This document shows positions 15,264 to 24,486 of a DNA stretch of 39,328 nt, piece by piece. The DNA is from Prevotella sp. GTDB taxonomy: Bacteria; Bacteroidota; Bacteroidia; Bacteroidales; Bacteroidaceae. The first letter of the stretch is position 1. Each line of letters starts with the position of its first letter. The DNA lies in contig JAFZSR010000050.1 of NCBI GenBank assembly GCA_017619275.1, positions 1 through 39,328 of the forward strand, written 5' to 3'. The notes beneath the pieces are model-generated. The model searched no databases and was not told the origin of the DNA. It worked only from the letters and a program-made list of their open reading frames with translations. The position numbers and the translations under genes were made by a program.

Positions 15264-17267
15264 ATGCGCAGAAATGTGATAACGTCGATGGTGTTTCTTG
15301 CCTCTGGGACTTTGGCCCAAGGGCAGGAACAGACCGACACAGCCCTGCACATCAGCGAAGTGGTGGTGACATCGAAACTCACCTTCCGCGAGGTCATCCC
15401 CTCGCAGAAGCTGAGCGGCGAGCAGCTGAACCGCATGTCGACACTCAGCGTGGCCGATGCCATGCGCTATTTCAGTGGCGTGCAGCTGAAGGACTATGGC
15501 GGCGTGGGCGGCGTGAAGACCGTCGACGTGCGCTCCATGGGCACCAACCATCTGGGCGTGTCCTACGACGGCATCGTACTGGGCAATGCGCAGAATGGGC
15601 AGATCGACCTGGGACAGTTCTCGCTCGACAATGTAGACGAAATCAGCCTCTACAACGGACAGAAGAGCGCCATCTTCCAGGCCGCTACCGATTTCGCCTC
15701 GGCCTCATCGGTGTATATCCGCACCCGTCGGCCACATTTTGCCCCAGGCAAGAAGCAAAACTGGCGAGCCAAGGCCAAATATGGCGCCAGCGACCTGCTG
15801 CGCCTCTCGGCACTCTATGAGCAGCAGCTGGCCGACAGCCTGAGCTTGGGCATCAACGCCGAGGTGTTCACCGCCAGCGGCAAATACCACTTCCGTTATA
15901 AGCGCAAGAACCTCGACGGCACCACCGCCTGGGACACCACCGCCACCCGCCAGAACGGCGACATTCACGCCGAGCGACTGGAGGCCAACCTGCATGGCAT
16001 TGCAGCCCAAGGCACATGGATGCTCAAGGGCTATGTCTATAACTCGGCTCGGGGCATCCCCGGCGCCATCGTGAACAACGTTTGGCGACGAGGCGAGCGG
16101 CAGCAGGACCTGAACACCTTCGCACAAGCACAGTGGCAGCGCACCATCGGAAATGTGTTCAGCACAAAGTGGTTGGCCAAGTATGCCTTCTATCGCACCC
16201 ACTACCAGAACCGCGACACCACCCAACTGCCCGTCGACAACTGCTACCGGCAGCAGGAGGCCTACTTCTCATCGGCCAACGTGGTGGAGTTGCTCCCCAA
16301 CTGGAGCGCATCGCTGGCCTACGACCTTCGCTGGAACCACCTGCGGGCCGACACCTACCGCTTTCCCCACCCCACCCGACTTACGCATGCCCTCTCGATA
16401 GCCACCGCCATCGACTACCGCCGCCTGAAAGCACAGGCATCGCTAGTGGAGACCTACGTGCACGACCGCATTACCAGTCCCTCAACCGTCACCACCCACC
16501 ACTCGCAACTCACGCCGGCACTCTTCGTCAGCGTCTATCCCATGAGCCACGCCCGCTGGCTCTCGTTCAGGGCTTTCGCCAAGAAGAGCTTCCGCATGCC
16601 CACCTTCAACGACCTTTACTACACTGAGCTGGGGAACGCCTCGCTCCGCCCCGAGTCTGCCACACAGTTTGACATAGGTATCGTGGCCGACAGGCACATG
16701 GAGCAAGGCTTCTTCACTCATGTAGGACTGCAAGCCGACATATATTATAATAAGGTACGCGATAAGATCATGGCCTACCCCAAGGGACAGCAGTTCCGTT
16801 GGACCATGCTCAACCTGGGGCGCGTCGACATACGTGGCCTCGACGTGGTGGCCGAAGCCAGCGGTCGGGTGTATGAGGACTGGGTAGGCACCCTGCGCGC
16901 GCAATACACTTGGCAACGGGCCATCGACGTCACCGACAGTCGCAAGCCCTACTACCGCCACCAAATACCCTACATCCCGCGCCATAGCGCATCCGTCATC
17001 GTGGGACTCGACTGGAAGCGGCTGACGCTGAACTATAGTTTCCTTTATACTGGCGAGCGATGGAACGAGCAGGAGAACATCCCCTTCAACCACGTGCAGC
17101 CTTGGTACACCAGCGACCTCTCGGCCTCCTACCAATGGCCGCTCAGAAAATGCGCGCTCCGCGTCACCGCCGAGGTCAACAACATGCTCAACCAGCAGTA
17201 CGACGTCATCAGCAACTATCCCATGCCGGGGCGAAACGCTGCTGTGAGCGTGGAACTGAACATCTAA
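15264..17267 (+). CDS. btuB: TonB-dependent cobalamin receptor BtuB
   Basis: Outer-membrane TonB-dependent transporter of 667 aa. It has an N-terminal signal peptide (MRRNVITSMVFLASGTLAQG), a plug domain at about 30-150 (ISEVVVTSKL; GGVGGVKTVDVRSMGTNHLG; DLGQFSLDNVDEISLYNGQ), and then a 22-strand barrel rich in aromatic alternating segments. The FRMPTFNDLYYTELGNASLRPE block (around 440-460) is typical of TonB-dependent receptors. It is the first gene after the cobalamin riboswitch and is followed 16 bp later by btuG, which fixes the substrate as a corrinoid. The barrel ends with VSVELNI instead of the usual terminal aromatic residue. Confidence 0.92.
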   Translation: MRRNVITSMVFLASGTLAQGQEQTDTALHISEVVVTSKLTFREVIPSQKLSGEQLNRMSTLSVADAMRYFSGVQLKDYGGVGGVKTVDVRSMGTNHLGVSYDGIVLGNAQNGQIDLGQFSLDNVDEISLYNGQKSAIFQAATDFASASSVYIRTRRPHFAPGKKQNWRAKAKYGASDLLRLSALYEQQLADSLSLGINAEVFTASGKYHFRYKRKNLDGTTAWDTTATRQNGDIHAERLEANLHGIAAQGTWMLKGYVYNSARGIPGAIVNNVWRRGERQQDLNTFAQAQWQRTIGNVFSTKWLAKYAFYRTHYQNRDTTQLPVDNCYRQQEAYFSSANVVELLPNWSASLAYDLRWNHLRADTYRFPHPTRLTHALSIATAIDYRRLKAQASLVETYVHDRITSPSTVTTHHSQLTPALFVSVYPMSHARWLSFRAFAKKSFRMPTFNDLYYTELGNASLRPESATQFDIGIVADRHMEQGFFTHVGLQADIYYNKVRDKIMAYPKGQQFRWTMLNLGRVDIRGLDVVAEASGRVYEDWVGTLRAQYTWQRAIDVTDSRKPYYRHQIPYIPRHSASVIVGLDWKRLTLNYSFLYTGERWNEQENIPFNHVQPWYTSDLSASYQWPLRKCALRVTAEVNNMLNQQYDVISNYPMPGRNAAVSVELNI

Positions 17268-17283
17268 ATTTTTTTGGCAACGA

Positions 17284-18426
17284 ATGAAACGAACTATTCT
17301 TTATTCATTATTCATCAGCGCTGCGCTGCTCTCAGGCTGTCGCGAAGACGAGGAGGTGATACAGCCTGTTACCGACGAGACGGGACACCAAGCCGTGACC
17401 GACTATCTGGGCATGTATGTGCTCTGCGAAGGCAATATGGGGGCCAACAAGGCCACCCTCGACTATCTGGACCTGCACACGGGTGTCTATCACAAGAACA
17501 TCTTCCCCTCGCGCAATCCGCAGCAGGTAAAAGAACTGGGCGACGTGGGCAACGACTGCAAAATCTACGGCTCGCGCCTCTGGCTCGTCATCAACAGCTC
17601 GAACAAGGTGGAGGTGTGCACCGCCGACAGCGCCCTTTCGCTGGGCCACGTCGACATCCCCAACTGCCGCTTCCTAGCCTTCAGTGGGGGTTATGCCTAT
17701 GTGAGCAGCTATGTGGGACCGGTGGGAGGAGCCTCGGTGCGCGGCAGCGTCTATAAGGTCGACACGCTCACGCTGCGCATCGCCGGACAGGTGGCTGTGG
17801 GTTATCAGCCCGAGGAGATGGCCGTCGTGGGCGACAAGCTCTACGTGGCCAACAGCGGCGGCTACGAAGCCATGCAGGGGCTGCCCTACGACCGCACGGT
17901 GAGCATCATCGACCTGAAGACGTTCACCACAGCGGGCACCATCGACGTGGCTCCCAACCTCTTCCGCCTACGTGCCGACCGCCAAGGTCAGCTGTGGGTG
18001 GCCTCGCGCGGCGACTACACAACGGACTATCCCTCGCGCCTCTATCTGCTGGCAGAAAACGACAAGGGGCAGATGCAGAAGGCCGACTCCGTCGACGTGC
18101 CCGTGAGCGACCTGGCCTTCCGAGGCGATTCGCTCTGCTATGTGGGGGCCACATACGACGCCCAATGGAACCAAGTTACAAACTACGGCGTCGTCGACAC
18201 AAAGAGCCATCAAATCATCAGCCGCCAACTGGTGAAGGACGCCTCGCAGATTGAGACGGCCTACGGTCTGATGGTGCATCCTCAGACGGGCGACATCTAT
18301 GTGATGGATGCCACCAACTTCGTCTCCAGCGGTTGGCTCTTCTGCTTCGATGCGCAAGGAAACTACAAATGGAAGACATCAACGGGCGACATCCCTGGCC
18401 ACGCTTGTTGGAACATTGAACGATGA
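17284..18426 (+). CDS. btuG: Surface cobalamin-binding lipoprotein BtuG-like (beta-propeller)
   Basis: A 380-aa lipoprotein (lipobox AALLSGC, lipid Cys about residue 19) whose mature part reads as YncE-like beta-propeller blades (GDKLYVANSGGYE; VSIIDLKTFTTAGTIDVAP; GQLWVASRGDY). In Bacteroides, BtuG caps BtuB on the cell surface and captures cobalamin with very high affinity before passing it to the receptor. The position right after btuB under the riboswitch, the lipoprotein signal and the propeller pattern (DUF5074 type) all fit. The next gene begins 7 nt after its stop. Confidence 0.85.
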   Translation: MKRTILYSLFISAALLSGCREDEEVIQPVTDETGHQAVTDYLGMYVLCEGNMGANKATLDYLDLHTGVYHKNIFPSRNPQQVKELGDVGNDCKIYGSRLWLVINSSNKVEVCTADSALSLGHVDIPNCRFLAFSGGYAYVSSYVGPVGGASVRGSVYKVDTLTLRIAGQVAVGYQPEEMAVVGDKLYVANSGGYEAMQGLPYDRTVSIIDLKTFTTAGTIDVAPNLFRLRADRQGQLWVASRGDYTTDYPSRLYLLAENDKGQMQKADSVDVPVSDLAFRGDSLCYVGATYDAQWNQVTNYGVVDTKSHQIISRQLVKDASQIETAYGLMVHPQTGDIYVMDATNFVSSGWLFCFDAQGNYKWKTSTGDIPGHACWNIER

Positions 18427-18433
18427 ACAGGAC

Positions 18434-19420
18434 ATGAAAACAAGATTGCTGATAGCTTTATCATTCATTTCATTTAGCCTATGCGCTGGGGCGCAATCGC
18501 AGTATATCCAAGCTGTCGATGAATACGTGCCAGCGCCGGGGCAGTTTGTGAATACATTGCCCGAAGCCACCGCCGACGACACGCCCGCCACCATGGCACA
18601 GAAATGCACCGAATTGCTCGCTGGTGGCGCTGGCCAATTGGTGACGCTCGGTGCCTGGGGCGGCTACATCACCTTCCACTTCGACCATCCCGTGGCCAAC
18701 ATCGAGGGCGAGAAAGACTTTGCCGTGTGGGGCAACGCCAACCTGAACGGCGCCGAGCCCGCCATCGTCATGGTGAGCCAGGACACCAACGGCAACCACC
18801 TGCCCGACGACGAGTGGTTTGAGCTGCGCGGCAGCGAGTACGATAACCCGCAGACCGTGCACCACTACGAGCTTACCTACACCTACGCCCCCATGGCCGA
18901 CATTCCTTGGACCGACAACCAGGGAACGACGGGCACCGTGCCTCGCAACGGCTTCCACAAGCAGGAGTATTTCCCGCTGTGGCTCACCGCTGGCGGAACG
19001 CTCACTTTCCACGGTGCCTTGCTCCCCTCCAACGTCTCGATGCAGGGCGCCAACTATCTGCTCGCCGCCTACGGCTACGGCTACGCCGACAACACCCCTA
19101 ACGGCGATGCCGACGCTTGCGCCATGGACATTGGCTGGGCCGTCGACGACAACGGGCAGCCCGTTCACCTCGGCTACATCGACTTTGTGCGCTGCTACAC
19201 CGCCATGAACCAGGTGTGCGGCTGGATTGGCGAGACCTCCAGCGAAATCACCGGCGCCGAAGACCTGCACCTCGAAGCCTCGCTTCAGCAGGCCGCACAG
19301 GTCGGGTGTGTTGTGGCACTGCCACAACAAAAATCCCCCCGCGACCTGGCAGGGCGCCGCATCAACGCCCCGGCACGGGGCATCTACATCCTGAATGGAA
19401 AGAAGTTTATTGTCAAATAA
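18434..19420 (+). CDS. Secreted accessory protein of the cobalamin locus with T9SS-like tail
   Basis: A 328-aa protein from ATG 18434, which opens a clean signal peptide (MKTRLLIALSFISFSLCAGA-Q). The longer frame to 18308 overlaps btuG and is rejected. The mature region has LGAWGGYITFHFDHPVANIEGEKDFAVWGNA and a DTNGNHLPDDEW loop reminiscent of calcium-binding loops; similar proteins, often annotated as cell-surface or PKD-domain proteins, occur in Bacteroides B12 loci. The C-terminus (DLAGRRINAPARGIYILNGK) resembles a type IX secretion sorting tail, implying surface display without a lipid anchor. Its exact role is not known; corrinoid capture is inferred from context. Confidence 0.7.
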   Translation: MKTRLLIALSFISFSLCAGAQSQYIQAVDEYVPAPGQFVNTLPEATADDTPATMAQKCTELLAGGAGQLVTLGAWGGYITFHFDHPVANIEGEKDFAVWGNANLNGAEPAIVMVSQDTNGNHLPDDEWFELRGSEYDNPQTVHHYELTYTYAPMADIPWTDNQGTTGTVPRNGFHKQEYFPLWLTAGGTLTFHGALLPSNVSMQGANYLLAAYGYGYADNTPNGDADACAMDIGWAVDDNGQPVHLGYIDFVRCYTAMNQVCGWIGETSSEITGAEDLHLEASLQQAAQVGCVVALPQQKSPRDLAGRRINAPARGIYILNGKKFIVK

Positions 19421-19435
19421 TTAATCTTTAAACCT

Positions 19436-20983
19436 ATGAAAAAAATTATTTACTTTGCAGCACTGCTGGCCATGCCCGCCATGGCACAGCAAACCAACGT
19501 GGCCACACTGGAAGACACGAACGTGGCATTCAACGAGCAAAACTACTGGAATGGCGGCATGATTGGCGAGCCAGAAGAGGGCGACTGGGGCGAGGACGTC
19601 TACCACTGCCCTTGGCAGAGCGGCCTTGTTTCAGGCGTTGTTAATTTCTGCGACATGTATGGATACACCTGGTGGGGAGGCATTGCCCTCTCGCAGAGCA
19701 CCAGCACAGAATTCGTAGTGCTCGACGACCAGTACAACAATATCGTGGGCGGCGGTGCCAACGGTTCGCAGACCTTCGGCGTTATCTATGGCGATGACTC
19801 CAAGCTCGACATCAACGTCGACGGAGGCGCTCTCGTCAACAGCATCTACGTTTGCAACAGTGCCTACACCCACAACAATTTCACCAAGACCACCGGTAGC
19901 TACGACACCGAGTTCACCGCCGACGGCGACCACTTCTATCTGGATATCGTGGGAACATGCGCCGACGGCACCGAGAAAACCGTGGTGGTGAAGATGGCCG
20001 AGTTTGCCGACGAGGAGCTCACCTATCTGGAGGGCTGGACCCGCGTGGACCTGAGTTCGCTGGGCAACGACGTCGTGAGCCTCACGTTCAACTTCGACTG
20101 CAACAAGCCGATGGTGGCCACCTACGCCTGCATCGACGACATCGAAATCATTACCGGCACGGAGGGCATGGCCGACTTTGAGAACCTGCAGCTGGCCGAC
20201 GAGAGCTATTGGAACGGCACCGACGAAACTGGAAGCTTCGTCAGCGGCGGCTTCCTCTTCGAGAACGGCTACCAGGATTACGGCGGCTATCCCTACTGCT
20301 ACGGCTTCTTCTACACCAACCGCACCGCCACCACCTACACGGGCGATGCCGTGCAGGAGCAATACAACTCGGCCGTGGGCCACGGAGCCGAAGACAGCAA
20401 GACCTACGCCACCTACAACCTGAATCTGTTTGACAACCCCAAGGGCGTTGTCGTTTTGGGCGAGCCACGCGTCATCAGCGGCTGCTATCTCACCAACAAT
20501 GCCTACGCCTACCTCTCCATGAAGAACGGCGAGAACTACACCAAGCAGTTCGGCCAAGGCGACTGGTTCAAACTCACCATCACCGGTAAAGATGCCAACG
20601 GCGAAGCCACGGGCAGCGTAGACTTCTACCTGGCCGACCTGCGCTCCGACAACGAAGCCGACCACTACATCCTCGACGAGTGGCGCTGGTGCGACCTCAC
20701 CTCGCTGGGAGCCGTCAGCCGTCTGGACTTCAACATGAGCAGCACCGACAACGGCGACTGGGGCATGAACACGCCCGCCTACTTCTGCATGGACAACCTG
20801 GGCGGCGAGCAGCCCGTGACGACGGGAATGAGCAGAAATTCCATCAACTTCTGCCAAGACCAGGATGTCTACGACCTGCAAGGACGTAGAATCAGCGACG
20901 CTGGACGTTCAACATTCAACGCTAAACGTTTAATCATCGTGCGCCAGGCCGACGGCACCGTGCGCAAGGTTCTTGTGAAATGA
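19436..20983 (+). CDS. Tandem DUF4465 secreted protein of the cobalamin locus
   Basis: A 515-aa protein with a type I signal peptide (MKKIIYFAALLAMPAMA-Q) and two copies of a DUF4465-like domain: about 20-240 (ATLEDTNVAFNEQNYWNGG ... IDDIEII) and about 245-465 (DFENLQLADESYWNGTDETG ... FCMDNLGGE). Each contains the paired features SYWNG, the GF.YTN or G.ALSQST segment, and a CD/CMDNL ending. The tail DVYDLQGRRISDAG...VRKVLVK looks like a T9SS sorting end. DUF4465 proteins are recurrent in Bacteroides B12 loci, where other surface proteins such as BtuH bind cobalamin. Binding of a corrinoid is therefore a reasonable inference, not shown. The stop overlaps the btuF start by 4 bp (ATGA). Confidence 0.78.
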   Translation: MKKIIYFAALLAMPAMAQQTNVATLEDTNVAFNEQNYWNGGMIGEPEEGDWGEDVYHCPWQSGLVSGVVNFCDMYGYTWWGGIALSQSTSTEFVVLDDQYNNIVGGGANGSQTFGVIYGDDSKLDINVDGGALVNSIYVCNSAYTHNNFTKTTGSYDTEFTADGDHFYLDIVGTCADGTEKTVVVKMAEFADEELTYLEGWTRVDLSSLGNDVVSLTFNFDCNKPMVATYACIDDIEIITGTEGMADFENLQLADESYWNGTDETGSFVSGGFLFENGYQDYGGYPYCYGFFYTNRTATTYTGDAVQEQYNSAVGHGAEDSKTYATYNLNLFDNPKGVVVLGEPRVISGCYLTNNAYAYLSMKNGENYTKQFGQGDWFKLTITGKDANGEATGSVDFYLADLRSDNEADHYILDEWRWCDLTSLGAVSRLDFNMSSTDNGDWGMNTPAYFCMDNLGGEQPVTTGMSRNSINFCQDQDVYDLQGRRISDAGRSTFNAKRLIIVRQADGTVRKVLVK

Positions 20984-22122
20984 GGAACGTCCTCTATTTG
21001 ATGCTGGCCATTCTGCTTACAGCCTGCGGAGGGAGCCAAACCCCTCCGCAGAGCTGGGCAGAGCGACTGGCTGCCAATCCCACCCCCGACAGCCTGGCCT
21101 TCCGCTACGCACGGCTCATCCATGTGGAGCAGGGCGACGGCTATCGCGTGGTGTATATCGACAATCCCTGGCATAAAGGTCAAGCACTGCACACCTACGT
21201 GCTGGTGCCCCAAGAAGCTCCGCTGCCCCACGACCTACCCGGCGGGACGCTCATTCGCACGCCTTTGCGGCGCAGCGTGGTCTTCACCAGCGTGCACTGC
21301 GCCCTCATCAGCGAGTTGGGAGCTGCCAATCAGGTGGCGGGCGTGGCCGACTTGAAGTATATCAAAGTGCCCTTTGTGCAGGAAGGTGTAGGCAAGGGAA
21401 CGATTGCCAACTGTGGCGACGGCATGAGTCCGCTCATCGAGAAAATCATCGATACGGGTGCCGACGGCATCCTGCTATCGCCCTTTGAGAATAGCGGCGG
21501 CTACGGACGGCTGGAGGACATCAACATCCCCATCATCGAGTGTGCCGAATACATGGAGACATCGCCGCTGGCACGTGCCGAATGGATGCGCTTCTACGGC
21601 ATGCTCTACGGATGCGAAGCCGAGGCCGAAAGCCTTTTCCGCCAAGTGGAAGTGAACTACTGTGCCCTGCAGGCCAACGCCCATCTGGCTGCCGACTGCC
21701 CTACGGTGGTGGTCGACAAGATGGCTGGCTCGGTGTGGTATGTACCAGGCGGTCGCAGCACCATCGGGCAGATGCTGGCCGATGCCAACTGCAGCTACCC
21801 TTGGAGCGACAATGACAACAGCGGATCGGTTCCGCTGCCTTTCGAGGCCGTGCTGGAGCGTGCCGGCCAAAGCCAATTGTGGCTGCTGCGCTACGACGCC
21901 CCACAGCCCATCACGCTCACCCAACTGCTCGGCGAGCAAGACGGCTACCGCATGCTGGAAGCCGTAAAGAAAGGTCAGGTGTACGGCTGCAACGTCACCA
22001 CCTCGATGTTTTACGAGGAGACACCATTCCGTCCCGACCTGCTGTTGCAAGATTTCATACAAATTCTGCACCCAGATATACCAAATCTGCCGCCTTTACG
22101 TTATTATCACAAAGTGGAGTAA
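20980..22122 (+). CDS. btuF: Cobalamin ABC transporter substrate-binding lipoprotein (BtuF-like)
   Basis: A 380-aa lipoprotein (lipobox ILLTAC, Cys16) of the periplasmic binding protein fold used for iron-siderophore and B12 uptake: RRSVVFTSVHCALISELGA starts the first lobe, GVADLKYIKVP and GADGILLSPFENSGGYG follow, and the second lobe has PTVVVDKMAGSVWYVPGGRS. It would deliver cobalamin from the periplasmic side of BtuB to the BtuC permease. It overlaps the preceding DUF4465 gene by 4 bp and is followed 12 bp later by btuC, so the genes are co-transcribed. Substrate assignment comes from the riboswitch context, since siderophore binders look alike. Confidence 0.85.
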   Translation: MRNVLYLMLAILLTACGGSQTPPQSWAERLAANPTPDSLAFRYARLIHVEQGDGYRVVYIDNPWHKGQALHTYVLVPQEAPLPHDLPGGTLIRTPLRRSVVFTSVHCALISELGAANQVAGVADLKYIKVPFVQEGVGKGTIANCGDGMSPLIEKIIDTGADGILLSPFENSGGYGRLEDINIPIIECAEYMETSPLARAEWMRFYGMLYGCEAEAESLFRQVEVNYCALQANAHLAADCPTVVVDKMAGSVWYVPGGRSTIGQMLADANCSYPWSDNDNSGSVPLPFEAVLERAGQSQLWLLRYDAPQPITLTQLLGEQDGYRMLEAVKKGQVYGCNVTTSMFYEETPFRPDLLLQDFIQILHPDIPNLPPLRYYHKVE

Positions 22123-22134
22123 TCCACAAGAAGC

Positions 22135-23151
22135 ATGAAAGGCTCGGTAGGTTTAGGAATTCTGGTGCTGCTCATCGTGGTGCTTTTTGCCCTCAATCTT
22201 TTTGAGGGCAGCATCCATATTCCTGCTTCAAACGTTTTCGACATTCTGACGGGAGGCGGCGAGGACACGAAGCCTTCGTGGCGCTACATCATCCTGGAGA
22301 GCCGTCTGCCGCAAGCCATCACCGCCCTGCTGTGCGGCTCGGCTTTGGCAGCCAGCGGTCTGATGTTGCAGACAGCCTTTCGCAACCCACTGGCCGACCC
22401 TTCCATCTTCGGCATCAGCAGCGGCGCCGGACTAGGCGTGGCACTGGTGATGCTGCTACTGGGCGGCTCGCTCAGCGTGGGCTCGCTGCAACTGGGCGGT
22501 TTTGTGGCCGTCATCGCCGCCGCTTTCGTGGGAGCCATGGCCGTCACTGCCATCATCTTTTTCTTTTCCACACTCGTACGTCACCATGTGATGCTACTCA
22601 TCATCGGCATCATGATTGGCTATCTCTCGTCATCGGCCATCACGCTGCTCAATTTCTTCGCCACCGACGAGGGGGTGAAGACGTATGTGGTTTGGGGAAT
22701 GGGTAGCTTCGGCGGTGTGACAATGGGCCACATGCCCATCTTTGCAAGCGTCACGCTTCTGGGCATCTTGGGTACACTCCTGCTCATCAAACCGCTGAAC
22801 GCGCTGATGCTGGGCGACCGCTACGCCGAGAACCTGGGCGTCAGCATCCGCCGCACACGCAACTGGCTGCTCATCGTCACTGGCCTGCTCACTGCCATCA
22901 CCACCGCTTTCTGTGGTCCTGTGAGCTTCATCGGCTTGGCCGTGCCCCACATCGCACGCCTGCTCTTCCGCACCGACAACCACCGCCGGCTGCTCCCCGC
23001 CACACTGCTTTGTGGAGCCGCCATCGCCTTGTTGTGCAACCTCATCTGCCACCTGCCGGGCGAGAACGGACTTATCCCCCTCGGTGCCGTCACCCCCATG
23101 ATGGGAGCACCCGTCATCATCTACATTATTGTTAGGGGAAAAGCCCGATAA
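22135..23151 (+). CDS. btuC: FecCD-family ABC permease (BtuC-like)
   Basis: A 338-aa polytopic inner-membrane permease of the FecCD family, with about ten hydrophobic segments. Family blocks are RLPQAITALLCGSALAASGLMLQTAFRNPLADPSIFGISSGAGLG near residues 60-105, GDRYAENLGVS (the coupling region that contacts the ATPase) near 230 and FCGPVSFIGLAVPHIARLL near 260-280. It is the last plus-strand gene of the B12 locus. The usual btuD ATPase does not follow: a minus-strand lipid kinase ends 22 bp later. The partner ATPase must be encoded elsewhere if the transporter works. Confidence 0.88.
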   Translation: MKGSVGLGILVLLIVVLFALNLFEGSIHIPASNVFDILTGGGEDTKPSWRYIILESRLPQAITALLCGSALAASGLMLQTAFRNPLADPSIFGISSGAGLGVALVMLLLGGSLSVGSLQLGGFVAVIAAAFVGAMAVTAIIFFFSTLVRHHVMLLIIGIMIGYLSSSAITLLNFFATDEGVKTYVVWGMGSFGGVTMGHMPIFASVTLLGILGTLLLIKPLNALMLGDRYAENLGVSIRRTRNWLLIVTGLLTAITTAFCGPVSFIGLAVPHIARLLFRTDNHRRLLPATLLCGAAIALLCNLICHLPGENGLIPLGAVTPMMGAPVIIYIIVRGKAR

Positions 23152-23173
23152 TCAAAGGCGATTATCTAAGAAA

Positions 23174-24139
23174 TCAATCAGGAATCATAAAGTTGATGGC
23201 CTCTGGCTCCACGCTGATGGTATATGGTCCCACAGGCGTGGCCATCAGTTGGCCATCGATGCCCACAAGGGCGTGGCGCGCCTCTTCCACCACCAACTGG
23301 CGGGTGCGGAAGGGGTGTACGGAGCGGTGATTGAGAAAGCGTCCGCTGATGAGCAGCCACAATCCGCTGAAGAGTTGGAAGAGCTTGGGGTCGTAGACCA
23401 CGGTGAGGTCGAGCATGCCGCTATAGGGCACGGCGCTGGGTGTCTGCCCATAGCCACGGGCATTACCTACGCACACGGTCATCACGCGGCGGTCGACCAC
23501 CTCATTGTTCACACAGAGGCGCATCTTGTAATCCTTGCGGTGGAAAATCTTCAATATAATCGACACGATGAACGAAAGGGTGCGCGACCAGAGGATGCGC
23601 CGCGTCTGGCGCCGCAGGTTCATGATGTCGGCTGTGGTGCCGATGTTCACGCAGTTCAAGAAGTAGCGGTGCTGTTGCTGCTGATGCTTGTCGGTATAGC
23701 GCAGACAGCCCAGGTCCACCTGGCGTGTGCGCCCCTTGCAGAGCCACTCCACGGTCTGCTCATCATCGCCCATCTCGAAGCCCCAGTAGCGTGCAAAGTC
23801 GTTCAGCGTGCCGTTGGGCACCACACCCAACTTCACCTGCTGCCGCACATGGCTCTCCTCGCGCATCAGGCAGTTCACGGCATCGTTCAGCGCCGAGTCG
23901 CCCCCCACCATGACGATGGTCTTGTAGCCATTGCGGATGAGCATGGTGACCAGGCGCTCCACGCTGTCAGTGTTTTCGCTCTGCACCATGTCGTAGTGCA
24001 CGCCGCGTGCGTCTAGCTCCTGCTGTAGCCGCTCCCAGCGCTTGCGCTTGCTCCTGATGCCATTGCGAGGGCAATAGAGGATGCCCCAACGAGATTCTTC
24101 TACCATCTTTTTTTTCAGTCCAAGCTGAAAGGTGTTCAT
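23174..24139 (-). CDS. Diacylglycerol kinase-family lipid kinase
   Basis: Cytoplasmic or membrane-associated lipid kinase of the DAGK catalytic family, about 321 aa. Seen (numbered from ATG 24139): RWGILYCPRNGIRSKRK at the start, nucleotide loop VGGDSALND (78-86) where the family usually has GGDGT, and GVVPNGTLNDFARYWG (about 105-120). The C-terminal beta domain ends with TRQLVVEE...VGIDGQLMATP (GIDGE-like). The frame extends to 24277, but a minus-strand -7 box at 24208-24215 puts the transcript start inside that extension, so ATG 24139 or the A-tract-preceded ATG 24106 is the likely start. It converges on btuC with a 22-bp gap. Confidence 0.82.
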   Translation of the reverse strand: MNTFQLGLKKKMVEESRWGILYCPRNGIRSKRKRWERLQQELDARGVHYDMVQSENTDSVERLVTMLIRNGYKTIVMVGGDSALNDAVNCLMREESHVRQQVKLGVVPNGTLNDFARYWGFEMGDDEQTVEWLCKGRTRQVDLGCLRYTDKHQQQQHRYFLNCVNIGTTADIMNLRRQTRRILWSRTLSFIVSIILKIFHRKDYKMRLCVNNEVVDRRVMTVCVGNARGYGQTPSAVPYSGMLDLTVVYDPKLFQLFSGLWLLISGRFLNHRSVHPFRTRQLVVEEARHALVGIDGQLMATPVGPYTISVEPEAINFMIPD

Positions 24140-24207
24140 GCAATCACTGCCAATGATAACGCAGCCCTCTGCTTGGATACTACTCAATAGTTTTAAAAAG
24201 TTGGCTG

Positions 24208-24215
24208 CAAAGATA
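24208..24215 (-). promoter_or_regulatory. -7 box (TATCTTTG) for the lipid kinase
   Basis: The minus strand reads TATCTTTG, matching TAnnTTTG. It would give a leader of about 60 nt to ATG 24139, and argues against the upstream part of the open frame being translated. Confidence 0.5.
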
Positions 24216-24438
24216 ATGTTTTTTTTGCAGACGGCACCAAAAATCCCCGTTTTTTTCATGAGGAACCAGACAGACAACCATTCAGCAAACGACCTTACAA
24301 CTATAATTCATGGCCGTTAGGATTCATAATTAGCAAGATAAATGTCATAAAAGGTGACGGAAGGCACCATTTTTGACAATTTTTGCTTAGATTTAAAAAA
24401 AATTGCTTTTTTACAACCGATTATTCAAAATAAAGTTG

Positions 24439-24446
24439 TAACTTTG
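24439..24446 (+). promoter_or_regulatory. -7 box (TAACTTTG) for the dockerin gene
   Basis: TAACTTTG fits TAnnTTTG and lies about 40 nt ahead of ATG 24487. The rest of 24140-24438 is A+T-rich with no gene seen. Confidence 0.55.
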
Positions 24447-24486
24447 TATCCAAATATTTCGACTTATCACATAAAAGCACTTGACA

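Noticed and set aside
18308-18433. N-terminal extension of the B12-locus accessory protein
   Set aside because: Overlaps btuG out of frame; the signal peptide begins at ATG 18434.
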